Assembly (NCBI GenBank): GCA_947174495.1
Contig: CAMWJC010000003.1
Span: 1 to 64,000 of the forward strand
Origin: an uncultured Lachnospiraceae bacterium
GTDB lineage: Bacteria; Bacillota; Clostridia; Lachnospirales; Lachnospiraceae
DNA: 64,000 nt
Direction: 5' to 3'
This document shows positions 54,149 through 63,412 of the stretch, in pieces. Position numbers and translations under genes: made by a program. Position 1 is the first letter of the stretch, and each line of letters starts with the position of its first letter. The notes beneath the pieces were generated by a model. The model made no database searches. It had not been told where the DNA came from and was given only the letters and a program-made list of their open reading frames with translations.

Positions 54149-56719
54149 TTAACAGGTTGCCCCGCCGACCACCGTTTTCTTTAAAATCTCTTCTCGATTA
54201 ATCTGACTGTTCAGCAGCTTATCCTGTACATAGTCAAATCCAAGACGGTTTATGGTGTCCGCAAAACGCTCACCAGAAAGTCCTTCATCCCGGAAGAATA
54301 GAATTGCACGCTCTGTCAACGCCAGAACTTCTTCCTCTGATGTGAAGATCTTATCAAGAGGCTGACCTTCTGCCACCTTCTTTCCCCAGCGGCCTCCAAT
54401 GTACACCTTATATCCTACTGTTCCTTCGTTCACTGCCCCGAAAGGACACTTGGAAATACAACGTCCGCAGTGATTGCAGTCTTTTGTATCAATTCCGATC
54501 TTTCCGTCCTCAAGCTTCGCAACACGGATAGGACAATTGTTTTCCACCTGGCAATTCTTACATCCACGGCATTTGGATAAGTCAATTTCCGGCACCCGCT
54601 GACCGATAATACCCAGATCGTTTAGGTTGGGCTTCACGCAGTTATTAGGACAGCCTCCCACTGCAATCTTAAATTTATGAGGCAGTGCCACATCATGATA
54701 CCCTGTATAATACAGATCATGCAGCTTCTGTGACAATTCAAAGGTGTCTATCAGACCGTATTGACAGGTAGTTCCCTTGCAGGATACTACCGGACGCACC
54801 TTGGAACCTGTTCCGCCGGTTTCCAGACCAGCCTGCGCCAGAAATTCCATAATATCATCCAATGCATCATAGGGAACACCCTGAATTTCCAGTGTCAACC
54901 GGGTGGTCATGGTCACTTCACCGGAGCCGAAGCGCTCTGCCGCCTCCGCAACCTTCTTCTGCTCATCCGCCGTTAATTTTCCGTTTCTAGTGATCACACG
55001 AACGTTAAAAATATCATCAAAACGCTTATCCTGTAAGCATCCAAGGCCTTTTACTCTTTTAATTTCTTCTGCAGAAAGCTTTTGACCGTTCCTGGGCACC
55101 TTCACTTCATTAAACATGGCTCCGCCCTCCAGAACAAGGGTATTGGTATAACCCAGCGCTTTCAGACAATTCTGCAAAAAGTATCCTCGTTTCCCTTTCG
55201 TACATACCAAAAGAAGCTTTGCATCTTTCTCCAGACCCTTAATCGGTTCCGTAACCGTGGAAAGATTGATCCAGCGCGCTCCTGCAATACCGGGCGTTGG
55301 CTGCACATCCAAAACCGTGTAATCTTTTGCGGCGCCGGAAGCATATTCCGTAGGACTCATGCTGTTTAGAACACCGTCCAGTTTGTTTTCCAATATGTAG
55401 CATGCTGTCACAAAGGGATGAATCGCCGTTGAGAAAGGAGGTGCATAGGCAAAATCCAGAGTATCAAAATCCTCCAGCTTCATCTCCTGTGAAATTCCCG
55501 TCACTGCAACATCTACCATCTTGTCTACCGCGCCGGCTCCAAGCACCTGAATCCCTAAAAGCCTGCGGCTTTCTTTTTCGGCGGTAAGTTTGATGATAAA
55601 GGAGGAAGCTCCCGGATAATAATGTGCTTTGTCATCCAAAATGCAGACCACTGATACCGCATCGTAGCCAGCCGCCTTTGCTTGTTCCTCCGTAAGCCCC
55701 GTACGTCCGCCGTTTAACGAAGGAAGCAGCCGCACTACGCCGGTTCCTAAGCATCCGCCGTATCCGCTGCCGATACCATGCATTTTCTTTGCCATTGCCC
55801 TTGCTGCCAGATTGGCGGTAGATCCCATAGCTGACCACTGTGGTTTTCCGGTCATGGCGCTTCTCACCATTGCACAGTCACCTGCTGCATAGACATCGGG
55901 AAGATTGGTTTTTAATTCCTCATCTACCAGAATCGTACCCTTAAACATTTCAAGCCCCGAGCCTTCTAAAAAGCCGGTTGCCGGACGAACGCCGATTGCA
56001 AGAATGACCAGATCCGCCGGGAGAACGCCGCTGTCAGTAATCACGCTCTCAGCATGCTCCGTTCCGTTTATTCCCTTTAAGCTTACCGAAGTCAGCACCC
56101 GCATTCCGGCTGCTTTTAACTGACGCTTAGCATAGGCTGCCATCTCTGCGTCAAACGCGTTAGGCATGATCTGAGGCGCCGCATCGATCACCGTCACATC
56201 CATTTTCAGAGCCGCCAGATTCTCCGCAACCTCCAATCCGATAAATCCCGCACCGCAGACTACCGCTTTACGGCACTTGTTTTCTTCCGCATAAGCCCGG
56301 ATTGCCACTGCGTCATCCGGTGTCCGCACACAATATACCCCCGGAAGACCGACTCCGTCTACTGGCGGTACAAAAGGGACCGCCCCCGTGGTAATAATTA
56401 CTTTATCATAAACTTCCTCAAATATTGTCCCATCCGCTTTTCTAACAGATACCTGTTTTTTGGCACTGTCAAGGCCCACTGCCTCACATCCGGTATATAC
56501 CTGTGCACCGGTCAGGCCAGCATACTTTTCTGGTGAATTGACAATCAGTTCTTCCCGCTCTGAGATATCCCCGCCAATGTAATAAGGAAGACCACAGCCG
56601 GCGTAAGAGATATCCGCGCTTTTGGTGAAAATTTTCACCTCCGCCTGACGGTCAAGACGTTTTAACTTTGCGGCCGCCTTTGTTCCCGCTGCAACACCGC
56701 CCAAAATCACATATTTCAT
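54149..56719 (-). CDS. Fusion: CoA-disulfide reductase, rhodanese, siroheme sulfite/nitrite reductase, ferredoxin
   Basis: About 856 residues from the ATG at 56719 (AAAGGAGG nine bases upstream); a start at 56788 adds residues unlike the family. Residues 1-445 are a CoA-disulfide-reductase/NADH-oxidase-like flavoprotein (VILGGVAAGTKAAAK; redox Cys in SYAGCGLPYYIGG). At 460-550 is a rhodanese-like domain with Cys in LLVCTKGKRG. From 580 on is a sulfite/nitrite reductase hemoprotein unit with the siroheme-[4Fe-4S] ligands CKGTTCQYG and GGCPNNC, then two ferredoxin clusters (CRGCKNCQVENNCP and CNHCGRCISKCP). Electrons could pass from NAD(P)H through FAD and Fe-S to siroheme in one chain. The substrate (sulfite, persulfide or nitrite) is unproven. 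Confidence 0.88.
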   Translation of the reverse strand: MKYVILGGVAAGTKAAAKLKRLDRQAEVKIFTKSADISYAGCGLPYYIGGDISEREELIVNSPEKYAGLTGAQVYTGCEAVGLDSAKKQVSVRKADGTIFEEVYDKVIITTGAVPFVPPVDGVGLPGVYCVRTPDDAVAIRAYAEENKCRKAVVCGAGFIGLEVAENLAALKMDVTVIDAAPQIMPNAFDAEMAAYAKRQLKAAGMRVLTSVSLKGINGTEHAESVITDSGVLPADLVILAIGVRPATGFLEGSGLEMFKGTILVDEELKTNLPDVYAAGDCAMVRSAMTGKPQWSAMGSTANLAARAMAKKMHGIGSGYGGCLGTGVVRLLPSLNGGRTGLTEEQAKAAGYDAVSVVCILDDKAHYYPGASSFIIKLTAEKESRRLLGIQVLGAGAVDKMVDVAVTGISQEMKLEDFDTLDFAYAPPFSTAIHPFVTACYILENKLDGVLNSMSPTEYASGAAKDYTVLDVQPTPGIAGARWINLSTVTEPIKGLEKDAKLLLVCTKGKRGYFLQNCLKALGYTNTLVLEGGAMFNEVKVPRNGQKLSAEEIKRVKGLGCLQDKRFDDIFNVRVITRNGKLTADEQKKVAEAAERFGSGEVTMTTRLTLEIQGVPYDALDDIMEFLAQAGLETGGTGSKVRPVVSCKGTTCQYGLIDTFELSQKLHDLYYTGYHDVALPHKFKIAVGGCPNNCVKPNLNDLGIIGQRVPEIDLSKCRGCKNCQVENNCPIRVAKLEDGKIGIDTKDCNHCGRCISKCPFGAVNEGTVGYKVYIGGRWGKKVAEGQPLDKIFTSEEEVLALTERAILFFRDEGLSGERFADTINRLGFDYVQDKLLNSQINREEILKKTVVGGATC

Positions 56720-56908
56720 TTCCAATTGCCTCCTTTCGAATCTTTCATGACCTTTTTTTATTATACCTTGATTTGCTTTTTCGCACAATTGCTTCCATCA
56801 ATAAATTTACTCCCGCAGACATACCCGTTTGGCTTACTGCTTACGGGAATCAAAGGCTGCGGCTCAGGTATTTAGCGAATATCTGTACAAGATTTATCTT
56901 GCAATCGC

Positions 56909-56937
56909 TTGCTATCGTACCTCAATTTTGATATAAT
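56909..56937 (+). promoter_or_regulatory. Promoter of the forward GGDEF gene
   Basis: TTGCTA (56909-56914), 17-bp spacer, TATAAT (56932-56937), 38 bp before the ATG, with GGGAGG as the ribosome-binding site. Confidence 0.65.
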
Positions 56938-56975
56938 AAATTTGTATATCGAAATTTTTTTGGGAGGATGTTCAA

Positions 56976-58214
56976 ATGTATCACTGTGAAGTATGTTTCT
57001 ATTTTATGGGCTGCGACAGCAACTTGATTCAAATTGTGCGTGCAACGACGCCACCTACACAATTTACCTATAGTTTCGAAGAAAGTAATACTCTCTCAGA
57101 AGACTCCGCCCGCAAAGCTGATGTGATTTTTATGAATATGACAACCGTAGGCTCTACTGATCTGAATATACTGATAACCTGTAAGAAAAAGGATTCCGAA
57201 GTGATTCTCCTTGCAGATAAGGATCGGGCCGCATCACTGACTTCCGATGAACTGTCAGAGGTTTCCGATCTGTGGACTCTCCCTCTGACGGATACCGAAA
57301 TCTCTTTTTACTTTTCCAAGTGGTTTAAAAACTACAAGATGAGTAAAGACTTCTGGCAGTGCCAAAATTATCTTGACGTAACCATCAACGGTGTTCCTCA
57401 TCTGATCTGGTACAAAGATAGGTATGGCGCTCACGAAAAGGTAAACGAAAGCTTCTGTAAAGCGGTCAATAAGACCATGGAACAAATCGAGGGCAGAGGC
57501 CACTATTATATATGGGATATTGAACCTGATGATTATGTAAAGGGCGAATTTATCTGCATGGAATCCGAATTTGAGGTAATGGAAAAAAAGGAAACCTGTA
57601 TCTTTGATGAGAACGTAAAAATCCGGGATGAAATGCGTCAGTTGAAAACTTATAAATCGCCGCTGTTCGATCTTGACGGCAGTGTCATGGGTACGGTAGG
57701 CGTTGCTATGGATGTAACACAGGAACGCATTTATGAGCAGATGATCTTAAACAATGCTAACACGGATTTTCTTACCGGACTATACAACCGAAGATATGTT
57801 TATCAATTTATGGAACAACAAGGTAAAAATCCTTTGACTGTGTTCTATCTTGACCTTGATAATTTTAAGACCGTCAATGACCAGTACGGACATCAGGAAG
57901 GAGACCGGGCGCTTCTCCTAACCACGGAGATCCTCCAAAAATGTATGCCAGATGATATGATTGCCCGAATTGGTGGCGATGAATTTATAGTCATCAAAGT
58001 AGGTGAATATTCCAAGCAGAATGTAGAAGAAACCAGATTATGGCTTCAGGAACAACTGGACAGTGCCTTCGCAGCAGATGACCACCTTAATAAAATCTCC
58101 GCAAGCATTGGTACTTCCCATTCCGATCAAGGTGCCATCGCTATGGACGCTCTTATCGGAGAAGCTGACGATTTGATGTATCAAGAAAAAAGCCGAAAAA
58201 AAGCCGCTTCCTAA
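56976..58214 (+). CDS. Diguanylate cyclase with receiver-like and PAS domains
   Basis: A 412-residue cytoplasmic protein. Residues 1-120 look like a divergent receiver or partner-switch domain (ADVIFMNMTTVGS; VILLADKD). A PAS domain follows (about 130-255, ending VGVAMDVTQERIYEQ), then a complete GGDEF domain with NTDFLTGLYNRRY and the intact motif ARIGGDEFIV. It should make c-di-GMP. The stop codon lies inside the downstream terminator hairpin. Confidence 0.88.
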   Translation: MYHCEVCFYFMGCDSNLIQIVRATTPPTQFTYSFEESNTLSEDSARKADVIFMNMTTVGSTDLNILITCKKKDSEVILLADKDRAASLTSDELSEVSDLWTLPLTDTEISFYFSKWFKNYKMSKDFWQCQNYLDVTINGVPHLIWYKDRYGAHEKVNESFCKAVNKTMEQIEGRGHYYIWDIEPDDYVKGEFICMESEFEVMEKKETCIFDENVKIRDEMRQLKTYKSPLFDLDGSVMGTVGVAMDVTQERIYEQMILNNANTDFLTGLYNRRYVYQFMEQQGKNPLTVFYLDLDNFKTVNDQYGHQEGDRALLLTTEILQKCMPDDMIARIGGDEFIVIKVGEYSKQNVEETRLWLQEQLDSAFAADDHLNKISASIGTSHSDQGAIAMDALIGEADDLMYQEKSRKKAAS

Positions 58215-58230
58215 TAAGGAAGCGGTTTTT
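58196..58230 (+). terminator. Bidirectional terminator
   Basis: CCGCTTCC/GGAAGCGG (58204-58211 and 58218-58225) flanked by A-rich and TTTTT tracts, overlapping the stop codon of the GGDEF gene. It also serves the convergent dehydrogenase gene. Confidence 0.88.
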
Positions 58231-58253
58231 CCAGCCTTTCTATAATTTTCCTA

Positions 58254-59306
58254 TTATCTGATCTTGATTACACCCTTTACAATATCCGCCTTATTCGTCA
58301 CACACGCTTCCAGCGCATTTTGTATCTCATCAAGTTCAAAGAAATCCGTAACAACATCTTTAATGGCAATCTTCCCGGAAGCCACCGCATCAATTGCCAT
58401 GGGATAAATATTTCTGTATCGGAAGACTGTTTTGAAGGTCAGTTCCTTATCAAGCGCCATTCCAATAGGCAAAGTCATCTCCCCGGATGCACTATAGCCT
58501 ACAAACACGATTGTAGCACCCTTATTGGCACCTTTAATCAACTGTCCTGCCGTAATCTGGGTTCCGGCTGTCTCGATTCCCAAATCAAAACCTTTCCCCT
58601 CTGTATATTCCATAATCTTAGCAACAGTATCTTCCTCTTTTTTTCCATTAATCACAAAATCAGCTCCCAGCTCCTTTGCTTTGGCAAGGCGCTTCTCCAT
58701 CACATCCACTACAACAACCTTTGAAACGCCCATTGCCTTTAAGGAGAGCAAGGTCACCAGTCCGATACAGCCCGCTCCCGTAACTACCGCTGTCTGTCCC
58801 AGCGATGCGCCGCCCTGACGTACAGCATGCATTCCTACGGCCAACGGCTCAATCAATGCGCCTTCCATAGTGCTTACATTTTCCGGAAGTTTAAAGCATA
58901 ATCCTGCCTCATGCGCCACATATTCCTGAAATACGCCATCTACAGGCGGTGTTGCAAAAAAGATAACATCCTTACAAAGATTATACTTTCCAGTCTTGCA
59001 AAATTCACATTCTCCGCATGTTTTCCCCGGCTCCAGAGCTACCCGGTCCCCTGCTTTTAAATTTTTTACATTGGAGCCAACTTCTACTACAGTACCTCCA
59101 GCTTCATGCCCCAGTACAAAAGGCGGTTCTACTACAAAGTCCCCTATCCGTCCGGACTCATAATAATGCAGATCCGATCCGCATATTCCCACATACTCCA
59201 CCTTTACGAGCACCTCGTTTTCCTTTGGTACCGGAATCGGTCTTTCCTGAATTTCCACCTTCCGCAGAGCTGTCATAACTGCTGTTTTCATCGTTTTACT
59301 CTCCAT
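58254..59306 (-). CDS. Zinc-dependent polyol dehydrogenase (sorbitol/xylitol-type)
   Basis: A 350-residue medium-chain dehydrogenase. The catalytic zinc region is [16 protein letters not shown] and GHEAGG, the structural zinc loop is [15 protein letters not shown], and the NAD site is [13 protein letters not shown]. It resembles L-iditol/sorbitol and xylitol dehydrogenases. AGGAGG precedes the ATG. It is last in an operon with a TetR regulator and a GPH sugar transporter, consistent with polyol or sugar uptake and oxidation. Confidence 0.88.
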   Translation of the reverse strand: MESKTMKTAVMTALRKVEIQERPIPVPKENEVLVKVEYVGICGSDLHYYESGRIGDFVVEPPFVLGHEAGGTVVEVGSNVKNLKAGDRVALEPGKTCGECEFCKTGKYNLCKDVIFFATPPVDGVFQEYVAHEAGLCFKLPENVSTMEGALIEPLAVGMHAVRQGGASLGQTAVVTGAGCIGLVTLLSLKAMGVSKVVVVDVMEKRLAKAKELGADFVINGKKEEDTVAKIMEYTEGKGFDLGIETAGTQITAGQLIKGANKGATIVFVGYSASGEMTLPIGMALDKELTFKTVFRYRNIYPMAIDAVASGKIAIKDVVTDFFELDEIQNALEACVTNKADIVKGVIKIR

Positions 59307-59381
59307 AAGTTTCCACCTCCTGATGTCAATATATCACCCTTTTCTCAGGGGGGCAAGCTTATTTCAACGCAGGAACTACCT

Positions 59382-60767
59382 TTATGCCTCCTGGCTTCGT
59401 TTATTGCGAATCTGCTCTGCGATCTCCTCTACCTTTTTCTCTGTCAGAATATATTTCCTATGGAACAAGAATACTGCAACCAAAAGTCCCGCAATAGGAA
59501 TCACAGTCATTGTCATACGGAGGCCGAATATGGAGGATTCCGCTGCATTTACCGTCGCTGCCACATTTGAGGTATCATCACTTAAATTGCAGACAGATAA
59601 GCAGACGGAAGCAATCAATGCTGCAACGCCGGAAGCCAGCTTAACCACAAAGGTCTGCATGGAAAAGATCACGCTTTCATCACGACGATCGTTTTTCAGT
59701 TCTCCATAATCTACCGTATTAGCAAGAAATACCGTAGTCAAAACCGTCAGCATTCCAAATGCCGTAAATACGAAAAATGCAGGTACAAACAAAAGTGCAA
59801 TATTGGTAAGTCCCAGACACATCAGTAAGAATAAAAGCGCATACCCTACAATAGCCATAACAAAGCTCACATAAAACACTTGCAGGGAACTGATCAGCTT
59901 ACGGATCATGGGATAAAAAAGCATCATGGATAAAATCTGGATTCCTCCGCCAAAGGTATTGAACAACGTATATCCGTTATACCATGTCTCCCCTCCAAAA
60001 TCATACTTAAAGAAATAAATCAACAGATTGGAGGTGATATAAAGCGAACAGTTGATCAACACAATTGAGATTACAACGATCATGGTTTGGTCGTTTTGGA
60101 TCAGCGCCTTGAACATCTGCCCTACTGATGGTGCATCCACATCCACCGTAGACTTTTCCTTAATATTCAGACAAGTGATCAGGATAAATACTACAAAAAG
60201 AATTGCTATAATCAGGGCAAATAATCTGAAACCGTTTCTCTCATTTCCCTGTCCTAATGCCTGAACACACATCATAGTAATAATTGTGACCAGCGCCGAT
60301 CCAACTCCGGCACAGGAACGGGCAAGCGTGGTAAGCCCTTCTCTTTCCTTGCCGCCCTCCGTAAATGCCGGAATCATTGACCAATATGGAATATCCATCA
60401 TTGTATAGGTAACTCCCCATAGAATATACGTAATTGCAGCGTAAGCAACCAGCCCGCTTCCATCAAGAGCCGGCGGCGCCGCAAACATAACGTACAAGAT
60501 TACTGCATTAGAAATGGTTCCGATCAGAAGCCATGGTCTGAATTTTCCCCATTTTGTCCTTGTCTTTGCTACTAAAACGCCCATAACCGGATCATTAAAG
60601 GCATCAAACACACGAGCTGCCATCAGAATGATTCCCATTGCAATCGCACTGACACCCATAATATCCTGATAATAATACAGTATGTAGCTTGCAGAAAGCA
60701 TATAGACCATATCCTTTCCCACCGCTCCAAGACCATAAGACACCTTTTCTTTTCCTGATAACTTCAT
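59382..60767 (-). CDS. GPH-family (MelB/XynB-like) cation:sugar symporter
   Basis: A 461-residue permease with about 12 membrane segments. GPH hallmarks are SYGLGAVGKDMVYML at the start, DAFNDPVMGVLVAKTRTKWGKFRPW in the second loop, and NTVDYGELKNDRRDES in the second half. Such proteins import glycosides, pentosides or hexuronides with Na+ or H+. It lies between the TetR regulator and the dehydrogenase and probably supplies its substrate. Confidence 0.92.
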   Translation of the reverse strand: MKLSGKEKVSYGLGAVGKDMVYMLSASYILYYYQDIMGVSAIAMGIILMAARVFDAFNDPVMGVLVAKTRTKWGKFRPWLLIGTISNAVILYVMFAAPPALDGSGLVAYAAITYILWGVTYTMMDIPYWSMIPAFTEGGKEREGLTTLARSCAGVGSALVTIITMMCVQALGQGNERNGFRLFALIIAILFVVFILITCLNIKEKSTVDVDAPSVGQMFKALIQNDQTMIVVISIVLINCSLYITSNLLIYFFKYDFGGETWYNGYTLFNTFGGGIQILSMMLFYPMIRKLISSLQVFYVSFVMAIVGYALLFLLMCLGLTNIALLFVPAFFVFTAFGMLTVLTTVFLANTVDYGELKNDRRDESVIFSMQTFVVKLASGVAALIASVCLSVCNLSDDTSNVAATVNAAESSIFGLRMTMTVIPIAGLLVAVFLFHRKYILTEKKVEEIAEQIRNKRSQEA

Positions 60768-60826
60768 AAAAATTACCCACCCTTTCTATCTCATTTTTTT
60801 ATTCTTTTGGTCCGTCCGGAAAACTC

Positions 60827-61390
60827 TCATCCACAGACAGTAATACCTTTCATCAAAATTTCTACCACTTCATCTAATGCATCTTTATAAGAAATACCAT
60901 TTTGGATCAAGACATCTCTTTGAAAGAATTGCTCCAACGACGCCTCCAGCATCATCTTAAGGATCGGAATTTTAATGGGGCGGATCGTTCCTTCTTCCAC
61001 TCCTTGCTCAATCAGTTCTATCGTTCTCTCCCAGCCAGTTTCCAACCGAAGCTCCACCTGCTTATAGATCTTTGGATATTTTTCCTTTAATAGATGCAAC
61101 TGCCGGAAATCGATATCCTTGTATCCTTCCGGAAGAACACCAAGAATCTTATGAATTTTTTCTACCGTGGTCAGTTCCTTATTCTCAAAGACTTCTTGCT
61201 CGCTCTCCTTGATCGTATCAAAAAGATAGTCCACCATCGCCAAAAACAGCGCTTCCTTATCCTGAAAAACTGTATAGATCGTTTTCTTGCTGATCTTTAA
61301 CAATGCTGCAATGTCATCCATCGTAAATTTCAGCCCCTTTTGGTTAAAAACCTGAATGGTTCCTTCCAGAATTGTTTCTTTCAATTCCAT
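60827..61390 (-). CDS. TetR-family transcriptional regulator
   Basis: A 187-residue regulator. The HTH is FTMDDIAALLKISKKTIYTVFQDKEALFLAM; the rest is a helical ligand-binding domain. It is first in the operon with the GPH transporter and dehydrogenase, 60 bp upstream of the transporter, so local control of that operon is likely. Confidence 0.9.
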   Translation of the reverse strand: MELKETILEGTIQVFNQKGLKFTMDDIAALLKISKKTIYTVFQDKEALFLAMVDYLFDTIKESEQEVFENKELTTVEKIHKILGVLPEGYKDIDFRQLHLLKEKYPKIYKQVELRLETGWERTIELIEQGVEEGTIRPIKIPILKMMLEASLEQFFQRDVLIQNGISYKDALDEVVEILMKGITVCG

Positions 61391-61423
61391 ATCTTTCCTC
61401 CGTCAGATTTTTTCAGTCATAGC

Positions 61424-61497
61424 AAACGCTGACTTGCTTTACGAGCCAGCTTATTGCATCAAACGCTGACTTGCCTTGCAAGCCAGCTTATTGTGAC
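61424..61497. repeat. Tandem 37-bp direct repeat
   Basis: Two units (61424-61460 and 61461-61497) both begin AAACGCTGACTTGC and contain AGCCAGCTTATTG. Each can fold into a small hairpin (GCTGACTTG against CAAGCCAGC in the second). It lies upstream of the tetR start and directly next to the terminator at 61501. Confidence 0.8.
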
Positions 61498-61532
61498 AAA
61501 AAGGAAACTGATTTTTAATTTTCAGTTTCCTT
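61498..61532 (-). terminator. Terminator after the membrane GGDEF gene
   Basis: AAGGAAACTGA/TCAGTTTCCTT, an 11-bp perfect stem with a 10-nt loop, followed on the reverse strand by a TTTTTG run. Confidence 0.88.
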
Positions 61533-61619
61533 CATTTTAGCATGTTAGTATACGTTCATCAAGAAACTATTTTCACAAAAACAGTTTCCACATTTTATCT
61601 ATTTTTACCAATTCTCAAC

Positions 61620-63320
61620 TTATTTCTTTTCTTCTTTCAATTTCCTTTTTCTCTCATACATGGATTTGTCTGCACGCTTCATGGTATCCTTTATATTTTG
61701 GTCTTTTTCCGGATCAAAAACCGCATATCCCGCTGCCACTTCCATCGCTCCATGAAAGCCCGGCAGACGCAGCTCCTTCATCTTCTCTTCCAGCCGCTGT
61801 CTGTCCGCTTTAAAATCATTTTCTGTCAGATTTCTGGTAATGCAGCAAAACTCATCTCCTCCTATCCGGTATATCTTTCCGCGCCCGTCAAAAATTTCCT
61901 GAATCACTTTACTGCTGATAATAATATAATAATCTCCTGCATCATGTCCGCAGGTATCGTTAAAAAGCTTTAAATTGTTCAGATCAAGTATGATTATCCC
62001 CAGCCCTTTGCTGTTCCGCCCGGTCCGTCTTTCAAAATCCTTTTCAAATTCCATACGATTATACAACTGTGTCATCGGATCCTTTGCCGCTTCCTGCTTG
62101 ATTTGAGCCGCCTGCTTCCCCATAACTGTCAAATTCATAAAATCCAACAGGAGCGCAACCGTAACTGCAATCGTATACCCAAAATACCCAAAACGACTGC
62201 AAAATGCCACATCCGGATTATTAGAAAAATAATATCGATACATATCCTGTAAGGAGGTCACTGCCACCACAAGAATAAAAATATTGTGAACCACATAAGA
62301 AATAGGCTGATCCTGCACAATTTTCTGCTTTGCCCGATGACGCAGCTTCGGCATTGCTGTCAGAATAATATATGCGCTGGCTATCAAAAGCACACTGTGA
62401 GTCACAAAAATCGTATCCGCAAAATCCACAATCTTAAAAAACTGCAATGCGCCAGTGATCCAAAATTCCATCAGAGAAATAATCGTCAATCCCTTTAAGA
62501 TTTTTGACTTTCCATTATGGAAGGTGAGATTTACAAACTGAATAAAAGGCGCTACCGCCATTTTCAGGCACAGATAAGACAGCCAGCTTATCAATAAGAG
62601 CTTTCGGAAAAAGAATGAATAAATATTTGCCTCAATAGCAGACCATGCGCCAATAAACACTGCAAAAAGAGCCAGCCAGGGAAGTCCTTTGCTGAGCTGA
62701 AGCTTCTGTCCTGATACTCCCCAGATCAAAAGCAGCATCAATCCAATCATAATGCCGAAAACGCTAAGAAGGAACATGGGAATCTTTTCTTTCAGGTAAT
62801 GCATGGTGATTCCCTGTCTTGTTCCATGATATAAAGCAGGAATCGTTACCGTGCTGCTCCCATAGCATTCTTTAATTCGTATAGTAAGAATCTTCCCTAT
62901 ATCTTCCTGCGTCAGCTCCACAAACATCCAACCGTTCCCCGGCGTTTTGCTCCCAAGACGCTGATTCTGTTCAAACTGCAGAACAATTTCTTCCTCTGAA
63001 CAAGTATCAAATTGACTGATCTCTTCTTTTGTCAGATACACCTGTACCTGCTGCTGAAAAGCAAAAAAGCCTACTGTATCCGCCTCATTAACCTTTCTAG
63101 ACAGTGTAACTTCCTGTATCCCTGCTCCGGCAAGATACTGCGGTAATTCTGCATATTTCAATTCCTGCTCTCCCACGCGCACATGCCAACCGCTCCGATA
63201 GGCTGCACACGTCTGATCATAACCAGGATTTTGCATCAGACCTCTGGAGCTAAGACTTCCTGCCAACAATAAAAATACAATGCACACAATCTGAACCACA
63301 TAGATTTTCATTCTTTTCAT
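61620..63320 (-). CDS. Membrane diguanylate cyclase with extracytoplasmic sensor
   Basis: A 566-residue protein. An N-terminal signal anchor (YVVQIVCIVFLLLAGSL) precedes an extracytoplasmic domain of about 160 residues that resembles the 7TMR-DISM beta-jelly-roll. Then come about seven or eight membrane segments (FLLSVFGIMIGLMLLLIWG first; TIAVTVALLLDFMNLT last) and a cytoplasmic GGDEF domain (KDPMTQLYNRMEFE; IYRIGGDEFCCI intact). It likely couples an external carbohydrate or wall signal to c-di-GMP. It is followed by its own terminator. Confidence 0.88.
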   Translation of the reverse strand: MKRMKIYVVQIVCIVFLLLAGSLSSRGLMQNPGYDQTCAAYRSGWHVRVGEQELKYAELPQYLAGAGIQEVTLSRKVNEADTVGFFAFQQQVQVYLTKEEISQFDTCSEEEIVLQFEQNQRLGSKTPGNGWMFVELTQEDIGKILTIRIKECYGSSTVTIPALYHGTRQGITMHYLKEKIPMFLLSVFGIMIGLMLLLIWGVSGQKLQLSKGLPWLALFAVFIGAWSAIEANIYSFFFRKLLLISWLSYLCLKMAVAPFIQFVNLTFHNGKSKILKGLTIISLMEFWITGALQFFKIVDFADTIFVTHSVLLIASAYIILTAMPKLRHRAKQKIVQDQPISYVVHNIFILVVAVTSLQDMYRYYFSNNPDVAFCSRFGYFGYTIAVTVALLLDFMNLTVMGKQAAQIKQEAAKDPMTQLYNRMEFEKDFERRTGRNSKGLGIIILDLNNLKLFNDTCGHDAGDYYIIISSKVIQEIFDGRGKIYRIGGDEFCCITRNLTENDFKADRQRLEEKMKELRLPGFHGAMEVAAGYAVFDPEKDQNIKDTMKRADKSMYERKRKLKEEKK

Positions 63321-63412
63321 TGGTCTTCCTCCTTTGTCCGTGATGTTCTCCTGCTTCTTCGAAATCTGTTTTCAAGAATCTCCTATTCATTATAAACTCT
63401 ATTCCCAAAAAA

